Positions 1 through 9,100 of a stretch of DNA of 64,000 nt are shown in pieces; within the stretch, counting starts at the first letter, position 1, and every line of letters starts with the position of its first letter. Both the position numbers and the translations under genes were made by a program. Below the pieces are notes generated by a model that saw only the letters and a list, made by a program, of their open reading frames with translations, made no database searches and was not told the origin of the DNA. The stretch is from DASSQJ01 sp963772645 (lineage in GTDB: Bacteria; Actinomycetota; Actinomycetes; Actinomycetales; Dermatophilaceae): positions 124,001 to 188,000 of the forward strand of contig CAVYYD010000007.1 in assembly GCA_963772645.1 (NCBI GenBank), given 5' to 3'.

Positions 1-222
1 CGGGGCGTCGATGCCGAGTGCCTCACGCATCGCGTCCGAGGTCCAGCCCAGCTTGTAGCCGGTGCGGTGCCGGCCGCGTTCCACCAGCCGGCGGTCGACC
101 TCGGTGGCGATCGCCCAGGCCTCCTGCGCGCTTAGGCCACCCGGGTCGCGGGAGAACAGCGGCAGCCCGGTGAGCGTGCTCCGCGCCTGTTCGAGTTGGT
201 CCGCTGCGCTGCTGATGTCCAT
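1..222 (-). CDS. 2-keto-4-pentenoate hydratase / 4-oxalocrotonate decarboxylase family protein, N-terminal part
   Basis: Only the first 74 codons lie in the window; the gene continues past the left edge. The ATG at 222 is preceded by an AGGAG ribosome site. The translation contains GYKLGWTSDAMREALGID, the N-terminal signature of the family that hydrates 2-hydroxypenta-2,4-dienoate or decarboxylates 4-oxalocrotonate in meta-cleavage of aromatics (MhpD/XylJ/XylI type). The family has a fumarylacetoacetate-hydrolase fold and uses a divalent metal, whose ligands lie further on and cannot be checked here. The decarboxylase and hydratase cannot be separated from this fragment. The 220 bases upstream hold no recognisable gene. 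Confidence 0.75.
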   Translation of the reverse strand, partial: MDISSAADQLEQARSTLTGLPLFSRDPGGLSAQEAWAIATEVDRRLVERGRHRTGYKLGWTSDAMREALGIDAP

Positions 223-443
223 GCCAGCTCCTGCCCAGAACCCGGCGACACCCTGAGTCGCCGGTCGAACTTTCCTGAGTGTGGGGGACTGACCCAGGCC
301 CGCGCCCCGTTGTTCCGCAGGCAGGGAAGGCGCAACGAGGCTCGGTCACCTCGGAGTTGCGCCCAAGCCGACTTCGCTAAGCGGACCGCCGGACGCGTTC
401 GACCACGCTGCGTCATAGCGCCGCGAGTCGGGGCTGCTGTGGT

Positions 444-677
444 TCAGGCGGATCGGGCGATCTCGTGTTCGACGGCGCGGCGGACCCATGCGGAGACGGA
501 TCGGTCGTCGGCCCCGGCTCGCTTCTTGACCTCGTCCAGGAGCTCGGGCGGGAACCGGACCGGGATCGGTGCGGTCAGCCGCTTCGAGCGGCGGCGGGGC
601 GGGCCCTGTGGTTCCTGGTTCTCCGGGTGGGCGTAGAAGTCGTACTCCTGCTCGGGAGTCATCGGGTCAGTACTCAT
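444..677 (-). CDS. Ribbon-helix-helix (BrnA/CopG-like) antitoxin
   Basis: A 77-residue protein whose C-terminal half (residues 38-75) reads as a ribbon-helix-helix: a short strand PIPVRFPPELLDEV, then helices with DRSVSAWVRRAVEHEI. RHH antitoxins bind operator DNA as dimers and neutralise a partner toxin. An in-frame ATG lies 27 bases further upstream, but the ATG at 677 is preceded by GAAGGGAC at a good distance and overlaps the 3' end of the upstream toxin-like gene by 11 bases. That toxin-first overlapping order matches BrnT/BrnA operons. The acidic N-terminal segment (residues 1-25) is where such antitoxins often contact the toxin. The toxin gene appears frameshifted, so this may be an orphan antitoxin. 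Confidence 0.7.
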   Translation of the reverse strand: MSTDPMTPEQEYDFYAHPENQEPQGPPRRRSKRLTAPIPVRFPPELLDEVKKRAGADDRSVSAWVRRAVEHEIARSA

Positions 678-985
678 CACGGTCCCTTCGGTAGGTAGCG
701 GCAAGGCCCGAAGAAGCCTCGTAGCAGCCGATCGGCCGGCACTTGCGCGGATCGCTTGATCGCGATGGCGCGATCGGCACGATCGGGACGGTGCCTGCCA
801 CCTCGGCCACCATCAGATAGTGCGCGGGTGGCTTGGCGGGGTAGAAGAGCGGATCGTTGACCCACACGTCGTAGACGTCGTCAAGGCCGAGGTGCAGGTG
901 CGTGCTTGAACCGATGCGCGGCCTGAGCGTCGACCTCGAAGGGGTCCTGCTCATCGAGCAGGTCCAGATCGAGCAACTCGTCCAC
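667..985 (-). pseudogene. BrnT-like toxin gene with a one-base frameshift
   Basis: Two frames must be joined to give a sensible protein. From GTG 985 the first frame reads about 25 codons including QDPFEVDAQAAHRFKH, resembling the BrnT/DUF497 start (F-x-[WV]-D ... K-H). It then hits a stop. The next frame continues with LGLDDVYDVWVNDPLFY and the C-terminal RPIGCYEASSGLAATYRR, which resembles the end of BrnT-type RNases. The switch falls at about 890-900, in a CACGCACCTGCACC context (reverse strand); removing one base gives a 105-residue product. A TATACC box lies 8 bases before the GTG. This could be real decay or a sequencing indel. An alternative start, ATG 954, would give a 95-residue protein with an unconvincing N-terminus. 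Confidence 0.5.
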
Positions 986-1062
986 CCCTCAACGGTATAA
1001 CAAACGACTACGCACGCGGTAGACGTAACCTGATGCCCCCTATCGCCGCTGTCGACCTACAT

Positions 1063-1082
1063 CATCCAAGCCAGCTTGGATG
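1063..1082. promoter_or_regulatory. Perfect 9-bp inverted repeat upstream of the HigB/HigA-like operon
   Basis: CATCCAAGC and GCTTGGATG are perfect inverted repeats separated by two bases. They end 11 bases before the -35 box of the downstream toxin-antitoxin promoter. This is a plausible operator for the Cro/C1-type antitoxin, alone or in complex with the toxin. The assignment as an operator is inferred from position and symmetry. Confidence 0.45.
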
Positions 1083-1093
1083 TCGGTCGCGTG

Positions 1094-1128
1094 TTGCCGC
1101 ACCCATGGATGTCAGCTACAGTTGACAC
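1094..1128 (+). promoter_or_regulatory. Leaderless promoter of the HigB/HigA-like operon with overlapping palindrome
   Basis: TTGCCG (1094-1099), 17 bases, TACAGT (1117-1122), 6 bases, then the ATG at 1129: an actinobacterial leaderless layout. The -10 box lies inside an imperfect 18-bp palindrome at 1110-1127 (TGTCAGCTACAGTTGACA, 7 of 9 arm positions paired). Repressor binding here would block the polymerase, as expected for an autoregulated toxin-antitoxin operon. Confidence 0.55.
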
Positions 1129-1434
1129 ATGGTGGAGGTCAACCGATCCGGAACCTTCGACCGATGGCTCAGAAGACTGAAAGATCCCCGCGCCCGGGCG
1201 CGGGTGCTGGTCCGGATCAACCGACTGGCGGCCGGCAACCCTGGAGACGTCAAACCCGTCGGCCGCGGCGTCTCCGAACTGCGGATCAGCTACGGCCCCG
1301 GCTACCGCATCTACTACCTCCAAGACGGCGACCGGGTCATCCTGCTGCTCACCGGCGGCAACAAGTCCAGCCAGGACGCCGACATCCGAGCCGCGCACCA
1401 GATCGCTGAAGAATGGAGAGGAAGCCGACCATGA
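1129..1434 (+). CDS. RelE/HigB-like toxin (addiction-module killer protein)
   Basis: A 101-residue basic protein of the RelE/ParE superfamily, closest in pattern to the 'addiction module killer protein' group. Visible marks are the N-terminal helix with FDRWLRRLKDPRARARV, the central segment GVSELRISYGPGYRIYY and the final strand with RVILLLTGGNKSSQDADI. Family members are usually ribosome-dependent mRNA interferases; activity here is inferred. The start codon sits 6 bases behind a TACAGT -10 box, so translation is probably leaderless. The stop overlaps the antitoxin start (ATGA), so the two are coupled. The order is toxin first, as in higBA. Confidence 0.85.
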   Translation: MVEVNRSGTFDRWLRRLKDPRARARVLVRINRLAAGNPGDVKPVGRGVSELRISYGPGYRIYYLQDGDRVILLLTGGNKSSQDADIRAAHQIAEEWRGSRP

Positions 1435-1727
1435 GCAACGAGACATTCGCCCCCTTCGACAGCGCCGACTACCTGAACAGCTTCGAGGACGTCACCGCCT
1501 ACCTCGAGGCCGTCCTCGACGACGCCGACGACGACCCCAAGGTCATCGCCGCTGCCCTCGGTGCGATCGCCCGCTCCCGCAACTTCAGCCAGATCGCTCG
1601 CGAAGCGGGGATGAGTCGAGAAGGCCTGTACAAGGCCCTCTCCGCCGACGGCAACCCCTCCCTGGCCACGGTCCTGAAAGTCGCCCACGCGCTCGGGCTG
1701 CGGCTGCACTTCGAAGCCACCGCCTAG
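1431..1727 (+). CDS. HigA-like antitoxin with Cro/C1-type helix-turn-helix
   Basis: A 98-residue protein. The helix-turn-helix spans about residues 50-95, with FSQIAREAGMSREGLYKAL as the turn and recognition helix, followed by PSLATVLKVAHALGLRLHF. The N-terminal half is acidic (EAVLDDADDDP) and probably covers the toxin. A start at 1413 is possible, but GAGAGGAAG just before 1431 and the 4-base overlap with the toxin stop favour 1431. The protein should bind one or both palindromes upstream of the operon and repress it. Confidence 0.85.
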   Translation: MSNETFAPFDSADYLNSFEDVTAYLEAVLDDADDDPKVIAAALGAIARSRNFSQIAREAGMSREGLYKALSADGNPSLATVLKVAHALGLRLHFEATA

Positions 1728-1772
1728 CGCCGCCGCGGCCACACCCGAGGCCAGGACCAGGTGTCCGACATG

Positions 1773-1905
1773 TCAGCGGTAGTCGACGATCTCGACGTCC
1801 TCGGGCCGGCGCCTGCCCAGGTGAACCAGATCGCCACTCTTGGTCGTGGACGCCGGCTGGCCGAAGGATTTCGCGGCCCTAATCCCAGGGTTCGAACCGG
1901 CCCCG
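1773..1905 (-). other. Possible coding fragment, function unknown
   Basis: One reverse-strand frame in this stretch looks protein-like only in its last 36 codons (KSGDLVHLGRRRPEDVEIVD near the end). The N-terminal part of that frame has the Arg/Trp/Gly-rich look of a shadow frame. It directly follows, in another frame, the end of the zinc-ribbon gene, so it could be that gene's original C-terminus after a frameshift, or a separate remnant. I do not recognise a family. Confidence 0.2.
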
Positions 1906-2325
1906 CCACCGCACCCGCCAGGCCAGCGCCTCGCGGGCCATGTCGAGCGCCTGAGCCACAGCGTCCAGGTCATGGTCGGCGACCACAGCCGGTCCCTGCC
2001 CCAGCTGACGGGCGAACAGGCCCAGGTGCTCGACCCATCCGGCCGCGTCCCCAGGGAGCACCAGCACCTCCCGGTCGACCACCCGCACGGCGGCCTTCCC
2101 CGATGACGCGGCGCGGGATGCCTCCCAGGCCCGTTGCCGACACGACGCCGAGCACCACTTCGGCACCGGCCCCCGTGCCTTCACCGTGACCGGCTGCCCA
2201 CACCACCCACACGCCAGCACCTGCCCCGCCACCCGACGACCCGCACCCTGCGCCCCAGTGCCCATCAGCCGCTTGCCCCGGCTCCTCGCCACTGACGCAC
2301 CATAACCTGTCACGACGAATTCCAC
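1879..2325 (-). CDS. Hypothetical protein with a CxxC/CxxxC zinc ribbon
   Basis: A protein of up to 148 residues with ACGWCGQPV followed by KWCSASCRQRAWEASR, a four-cysteine zinc ribbon common in small actinobacterial hypothetical proteins, often near integrated elements. The rest is helical (HDLDAVAQALDMAREALAW) with no recognisable catalytic motif. The start is uncertain: GTG 2325 gives the longest frame, GTG 2292 or ATG 2265 are alternatives. Its place between a toxin-antitoxin operon and an IS remnant fits an accessory gene. Function is not known. Confidence 0.6.
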   Translation of the reverse strand: MEFVVTGYGASVARSRGKRLMGTGAQGAGRRVAGQVLACGWCGQPVTVKARGPVPKWCSASCRQRAWEASRAASSGKAAVRVVDREVLVLPGDAAGWVEHLGLFARQLGQGPAVVADHDLDAVAQALDMAREALAWRVRWRGRFEPWD

Positions 2326-2406
2326 ACAGACCCGTGAATCGCTTGCGCCCGGGCATGCGCGTGAGCGCGTCGGGCGGAGCCCGACCCGCTGTTCCAGGGG
2401 TGAGTG

Positions 2407-2610
2407 TCAGGCGACGGGGTCGAGGACGACGGTGTGCCCGAGTCGTTGGAGCTGGGCGACCAGCCGGCGGGTCCGGGCGGCCTCGTCGTGCCGGTCGAAC
2501 CAGTCCGCCCCGAGGTCCTGGTAGGGCTCGTCGCGGGAGAGCATGTGGTAGGCGGCGACCAGGATCGAGTGGCCGACGGCGATGTTGGCCCCTCCCAATC
2601 CGACACGAAT
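2407..2610 (-). mobile_element. IS110-family transposase, C-terminal remnant
   Basis: The last 60 or so codons of a reverse-strand frame read IAVGHSILVAAYHMLS, then YQDLGADWFDRHD and RRLVAQLQRLGHTVVLDP. This is the characteristic C-terminal end of IS110/IS1111-family transposases. Upstream (above about 2610) the same frame turns into low-complexity Pro/Arg/Gly sequence, so the N-terminal DEDD catalytic half is missing. No terminal repeats can be defined. A small hairpin, TCGGGC-GGA-GCCCGA at 2370-2384, lies beyond its stop. Confidence 0.7.
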
Positions 2611-3026
2611 CGTGGGCCGGGATGTTTCCAGTCCCTTCACGTCCACCGAGGTGCCCCCGGCCGTGCTCGCGGCGCGGGGGCTTCGTCGTGGTCGGTGAGG
2701 GCTCGGCCGGCGGCGCGCTCCGCGGCCGCCGCCAGGGGGCGGGCCCGGCCCCGGCCGTCTCGGTTCAGCACTCGACCAGCGCTGCGCTGCAGCGCTGTTC
2801 GCCATGGCGGACGAACCCGGTCGCGGGCCGTGGGACCCTCCTGGACCCCGTCCTCGTCGCAGCTGCCACACCCGCGAGGGGCTCCTTGTCCATAGCCCGA
2901 TGTGGCTATGGACAGTGTGACGCTGCTCATTAGGCTGGCCGACGTTGCCAGTGGTGGCGGGTGCCCTCCAGTCCCACCCCCCGCGGTCGCGACGCTCGTC
3001 CACCCTCGTCCAGGCAGGCGGTCCGC
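2611..3026. other. Non-coding upstream region of the giant gene
   Basis: No convincing gene lies in these 416 bases. Frames here are Arg/Pro/Gly-rich shadows. The stretch holds a GCGCTGCGCTGCAGCGC-type local repeat near 2771-2787 and a long perfect palindrome at 2887-2914. It begins where the transposase similarity stops, so the region may have been rearranged by the insertion element. No strong -35/-10 pair was identified. Confidence 0.5.
2887..2914. promoter_or_regulatory. Perfect 11-bp inverted repeat upstream of the giant adhesin gene
   Basis: TGTCCATAGCC and GGCTATGGACA are exact reverse complements with a 6-base spacer, 112 bases before the chosen start codon. The arms are much more AT-rich than the surroundings, so the symmetry is unlikely to reflect base composition alone. 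It may be a repressor or activator site, or a stem in the 5' leader. There is no T-run, so it is not an obvious terminator. Confidence 0.5.
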
Positions 3027-3149
3027 ATGAAGCGGTTCGGTATCGCGATGCGCGATGCCGCGCACCTGCATCTGGGCCCCGCCGTCGTCGTCGCCACCAC
3101 GTGCGCCCTCGTCGTCGCCATGTCGGTCGGAGCCGTCCCCGCGTACGCC
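3027..3149 (+). other. Signal peptide of the giant protein
   Basis: The N-terminal region is basic (K2, R3, R10). A hydrophobic stretch AVVVATTCALVVAMSVGAV follows, and the chain ends with A-Y-A at residues 39-41, a type I signal peptidase site. No lipobox cysteine is in position. This argues for Sec export rather than the C-terminal signal used by Gram-negative RTX proteins. Confidence 0.8.
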
Positions 3150-6100
3150 ACCGGGCGTAGCGTCGTCGGCCCGGTGACCGCGACGACCCGGATCTCGACG
3201 ACGGTCACCAGCAGGACCCCGAGCAGCCAGCCGACGCAGCAGACCGACTCCGCGCGCACCGTCAGCTCGCCCAAGCCGGTGGCCACCCCGACCGCTGCGA
3301 CGTCCCCGGTGCCGTCGGCGCCCGTCCTGACCCAGACGTTCCCGCCGATGAGCGGCGCCGGGGTGTCGGTCAGCACCACGACGCGCGGCCGGGCACCCCC
3401 GACGACGGTCGCGACCACCACCCTCCCGTCCATCCCGTCGCCCTCCCCTACCCCGACTCCCACCGTGACCCCCACGGCGTCGAGCGGCAGCCAGATGGTC
3501 TGCGTCCGCTCCGCCGACGGGAACTCGGTCACCTGCAGCTCCGGCCAGTCGTCGCCGATGCCCACCGCGTCGCCGACCGCCACCGCGAGCCCCACGCCGA
3601 CGGCCACCGCGAGCCCCACGCCGACGGCGTCGCCGAGCCCGACGCCCACCGACTCGCCGACCGCGGCAGCCTCGCCCACCCCGACGCCCACGTCGACGAG
3701 CAGCTCGTCGACGGCCACGGTCGCCAACCTCGACGCGGCGTCCGCTCCGGCCACACCGGTCGGCGCTGAGGGCGCGCTCTCGGTCGACGCCCTGGCCACC
3801 GCGGCAGCCCGGGCCGAGGCCGACTGGCAGTCGGTCGACCCGACCGCGGACTTCTCGGGCGTCAGCGTCCAGCTCGGCGACCTCGGGGGCGTGACCCTGG
3901 CACAGCAGAGCGGGAGCACCATCACGGTCGACGGCGACGCCGCCGGCTGGGGTTGGTCGGCCATCTACCCGGCCGACCCGGCGTCGGCCCACATGGACCT
4001 TCTCACTGCGGTCCGACACGAGCTCGGCCACGTCCTCGGCCTGGCGCACACCACGAGCGGCCTGATGGCTCCCACCCTCTCGGCGGGCCAGTCCTGGCCG
4101 GTGGATGCCTCACTCCTCCCGGCCCCCGACCCGGCGCCGACCGCGAGCCCCAGCCCGACGGCGACGTCGAGCACCTCCAGCTCGTCGACCACGTCCACCA
4201 CGTCCACCACGTCGACCTCGGACCCGACGCCGAGCGCGAGCCCCACCCCGACACCGACGACGTCGTCGACGACGACGACCACCACCACGCCATCGGACGC
4301 GACCACCACGACTGCGGCCACGACCGACTCCTCGACGACGACCACCACCGCGGTGGCACCCTCCGGTGACGTCAGCGCCGCGACGACCGCCCCGGCAGCG
4401 GACACCCCGCCGGCGATCCTCGACGACGCCGCCCTGCAGACCACCCTCGCCGCCGCCCAGCAGGCCTGGCTGGCCGTGGCCCCGGGTGCAGACCTCAGCG
4501 GTCTCGCCGTGACGGCTGCGGACCTCCCCGGTGACCTGCTCGCCACCCGGACCGGGGCCGCGGTGACCGTCGACACCGACGCCGCCGGGTGGGGCTGGTC
4601 GCCGACCGGGATGGACCTCGGCACCGTCCTGCGCCGCGAGATCGCGGCGGTCCTCGGCGCACCGAGCGCCGACACCGGGCTGATGTCACCGACGCTCGAG
4701 CCGGGGACGACGTACGACGTCGACCCCACCCTGCTCCCGTCATCGACGGCACCGTCGACCGACACGAGCACCTCGACCACCGGGTCCACCCCCACGACAT
4801 CCACCGACACCACCTCGGCGGCAGCCGCGCCGTCGACGGCGGCCACGCCGGTCGGGCCCTCCTGGTCGACCGACGGGCAGACGCTCACCCTCGCCGCGGG
4901 CACCTCGGCCCTGGACGGGACGGTCAGCTACACCCCGTCGACACGGCAGCTCGCCTATGCCCCCACCGACGGCTCGACGAGGGTCACGGCGACGCTCGGC
5001 TCCGAGACCGTCGTGCTCGTCTCCGGGGGCGACGGCAACGACGTGGTGGCCTTCGTGAGCGGCTCCTCGCTGCCGACCGGCGTCGCGCTGCGTTACGACG
5101 GCGGCGCCGGCGTCAACACGGTCGTCGGCCCCGCCGCGGACGCCCAGTGGTCGATCACCGCTGCGGACGCCGGAAGCGTCGCGGGGGTCGAGTTCGTGCG
5201 GATCGCCGACATCCGCGGCTCCCCGGACAACCGGGACACCTTCGTCCTGCAGCCCGGCGGCTCCGTCACCGGCGTCGTCGACGGTGGAGCCGGTGGGTAC
5301 GACACCCTCGCCGTCACCGGCACGCGGGGCACCGTCACCTCCACCCCGACCGACCACAGCTCCGGCACCCTGACCATCGACGGGGTTCTCCTCCGTTACG
5401 CGGGCCTGGAACCGATCAGCGTCAACTCAGGCGACGTGACCATCGATGCCTCCGGCAGCGACCTGGTCCTCACCTCCTCCGGCTCGACAATCACGGTCAC
5501 GAGCCCGTCGATGGAGCACGTCGACTTCGCTACCGTCACCTCCTCGCTCACCCTCAACGGACGCTCTGTCTCGATCCAGGGCGACCTCCTCATCCCGGGC
5601 GCGAGCCTCACCATCAATGCCCAGACGATCATCGTCGGTGCGTACACGATCAACACCCAGGGCGGGACGGGCGACGGGACGATCACCTTCACGGCGACCG
5701 CCACCGACAACGGGAGCCCTGCGACGTTCGGCGTCACCGCCGCCCCCGACGCCGAGATCACGCTCAACGGCACGACCCTCAGCGGTGGTGTCGTCAGCGT
5801 GACGGCGACGGCCTCGTCGTCCCCGACGGCCAGCGATGCGGTTGACCTCGCCACGGTCACCGCCACCGCCAAGGTGTCCCTCGACGGGGCCCACGTCACC
5901 GCCACCGGTGACGCCACGTTCAGCAGCGATTCGTCCGTCATCGCCCTGGTGGGCAATGGCAGCGTCGACCAGGCGAGCTACGTCGGGTCCTTCGCCAAGC
6001 TCGACGTGACCAACACGGCCCACACCAGCGTGTCCGGCGCCTCGACGTTCGACGTCGGCGGCGCGCTCCGGCTCGAGGCCTCGACGACCAACGACCTCAC

Positions 6101-9100
6101 CGCCGCGACCAACGCCAAGAGCTTGCTGGTGGCGGGCGCGGCCATTGCCCTCGTCTCGCTGGACAACACGACGACAGCCTTCATCGACGCCACGACCACG
6201 GGGAACAGGGCCGACAGCCTCGTGGTCTCGGCCGTCGGGACCAACACCGTCCACACGACGACGGTCGCCAGTCCAACCGGAGCCACGTCGACCGAAGACC
6301 CGACCGCTTCCGACCCGAGCGCCACCGACGCCCAGTCGATGACCGACGGCAACGCCGTCGACGCGACGGGAGGCATCGGCATCGCGGCCGCCCTGTCCTA
6401 CGCCCACCTCGTCAACAACACCACCGCCTACATCCGGCCGGCGTCCGGCAGCTTCGGGGCGACCGTCGGCGGGGCGGACGGGGTCACCATCCATGCCGCC
6501 AACTCGACCGACGCGACAACGAGCGCCGACGGCTCGACGCTCACCGACCACACGGTCGACCTCACCGGGATCGGCTCCGTCGGTGTCGCCGTGGCCATCG
6601 TGGTCGCCCCGACGACGACGACCGCCTCGCTCGGCGGCTCCGTCACCCTGACCACCCCGATTCTGCGCGTCAACGCACACGAGTCTGGGCTGACCTTCCC
6701 GACGTCCGCCATCGCCGGCAACGGCGACGCGACCAAGCTCTCGTTCCAGGGTTCCCTGGCTCTCAACGTCGTGACCGTCACCCAGACCGCGACGCTCGAG
6801 CCCAGTGCCCACCTCGACGTCGGCCACGGCTCGGTGCGGCTCGCCAGCAACCACAGCACGGAGTCGACGACGACCGCCAAGGCCTTCGAGCGGACCTTCG
6901 ACCCGGCGTCGCCGGACGTGTTCGTCGGCGGGGACTTCGCGACCGTGCATCTTCCGTACCGTCTCGCAAGGACCGGCCTGGGCGGTGTTCTCTTTGCGCC
7001 GCGGACCGGCGACAAGGTCACCTACAAGAACGGGTTCAACGTCAACATCGGTGGGCTGGCCTACGGCGGCACCTACTTCCTCATCTGCCCGTGGAGCACG
7101 CTCTTCCTCGCCGGCGTCTGCGACTCCGCGCATCCAGCCTTCCGGCTCGCCACCACGAAGGAGCTGGCCCTGACCGACGGCTGGGGCCTGCCCGGCGGCA
7201 TCGGCCCCAACTTCGCCGTCGTCATGGACCCGTCGGTCGCCAAGGGCACCGAGCACAGCTTCGAGCTCGATACGGACCCCGAGGGCATCGGGGTCGGGGC
7301 CGGTGTGGCGGTCAACATCGTCAACGACACCGGGACCGCCAGCATCGGCGACGGCGCCGTCCTCAGCAACGCGGGCGACCTCACGCTGAGCGCGACGACC
7401 GTCGACGCCATGGAGCTGGAGGCCAAGGACGGTTCCACCGGCGGGATCGCGCTCACCCCCGTCGTGGCCGTCGGCATCTCCAACGTCACGACGTCGGCGA
7501 CCCTCGGTGCCGGCTCGTTGCTCACCCTCGCCGGGGCACTGGCCGCGACGGCCGACCAGACCGCGACCCTGGACAACTCGGCCATCGGCGACACGACCGG
7601 CAAGTCCGTCGTCATCGGCGCGACCGTCGCGGTCGGCGACTCGGCGCACGTCGTCACGGCCACGACGAACCGGGACGTCTCGGCCGTCGGGTCGGCCACG
7701 TTCACTGCCCACAGCACCTCGTCGTCGTCCAGCTACGCGTACGCCGGTGCGGCAGGTGCCGGTGAGGAGGGCAGCCCCCAGGCCACGAAAGCCGGCGACG
7801 TCAATACGCAAGGTGATGCGCAGCTGGCGAATGCCAACAACGCCGCCACCCGCAACGGCGCCAGCACGAGCAAGGACGCCAAGACCCCTACGGCGGGGAC
7901 CCAGGAGAAGAGTGGCGGGTCCATCACCGTCGCGGCCGCCATCTCGTTCAACCTCGTCACGAGCACGACCACGAGCTCGCTGCCGACCGGACGCCGAGTG
8001 AGCGTGACCGGCGGCCCGTTCAGCCTCACCTCACAGTCCAACACCGACGCGCTCGCGACCGCCGACGGCGAGGCCGGTGCCAGCAACGCGACGGCGGTCA
8101 TCGGTGCCGGCGTCGCGTTCAACCTGGCGACGATGACCAACACCGCCGACCTGGGCCCCGGCGCCGTGGTCACCGCTGACGGTGTCACCATCTCCGCCAC
8201 CGTCCGTCCCGTCGACACGACCGGTGGTACCTCCACGGACTGCTCGGTCGAGACGACGGACTGTGCGCACAGCTTCGAGGCCGACGGGATCTCCGCCGCG
8301 GGCCTGACAGGCAAGCTCGGCGTCGCCGGCTCGGTCGGCATCAACATCGTCACCCTGACCACGAGCGCGCAGGCCGAGAGCGCGAGCGACGGCACCAACC
8401 CCGCGACCATCCACGCGGGCGGCCCGGGAGCCGAGGGCGACGTCACGATGACGAGCGGGTCCGAGGCATCGACGACGAGCAGCGCGACCCCGTTCCGTGA
8501 CCAGTTCGACCCTGCCACCCACGTCGTGTGCGGCGTCGACCAGGCCGCCGACTGCACCAACCCGGACACCATCGTGCTCGACTACGAGCTCGCGACAGCG
8601 GACGGGACCGCCCTGGACTCCGGCAACGCGGTCACCTACTTCACCGACGGCGGGGACGCCATCGGCGGCCTCTTCAACAACACGAAGTACTGGGCCATCG
8701 TCGACAGCCCCGGCCACATCCGGCTCAACGACATCGGCGAGACCGCTGCCAAGGCCTGCGCCTGGCAGGCGACCCTCGCAGGAGGCTTCGGGTACGCGGA
8801 TCCGGTCGGCTGCATCGGCCTGGTCTCCCTCGACCCGACCGTGGCGACCGGCACGTCCCACTTCATCACCTTCGGGTCGGACTCCGCCGAGATCGGCATC
8901 GGCGCCTCCTTCGCCTTCGGCCTGGTCAACGACACCTCCACCGCAGGGGTCCAGCAGGGCGTCGTCGTCACCGGTGCACACGACCTGACCGTGACGAGCG
9001 ACAGCGGCTCGGAGGTCTCGACCCTCGCCGTGAGCGGCGCGTCGGGCAAGAACGCGCTTGGCGCCACCGTGGCGCTCACCATCGTCAACCTCACGACGTC

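Noticed and set aside
1885..1905. GGTTCGAACC sequence resembling a tRNA T-loop
   Set aside because: No T-stem, anticodon or acceptor pairing can be drawn around it on either strand; it lies at the 3' end of the zinc-ribbon gene.
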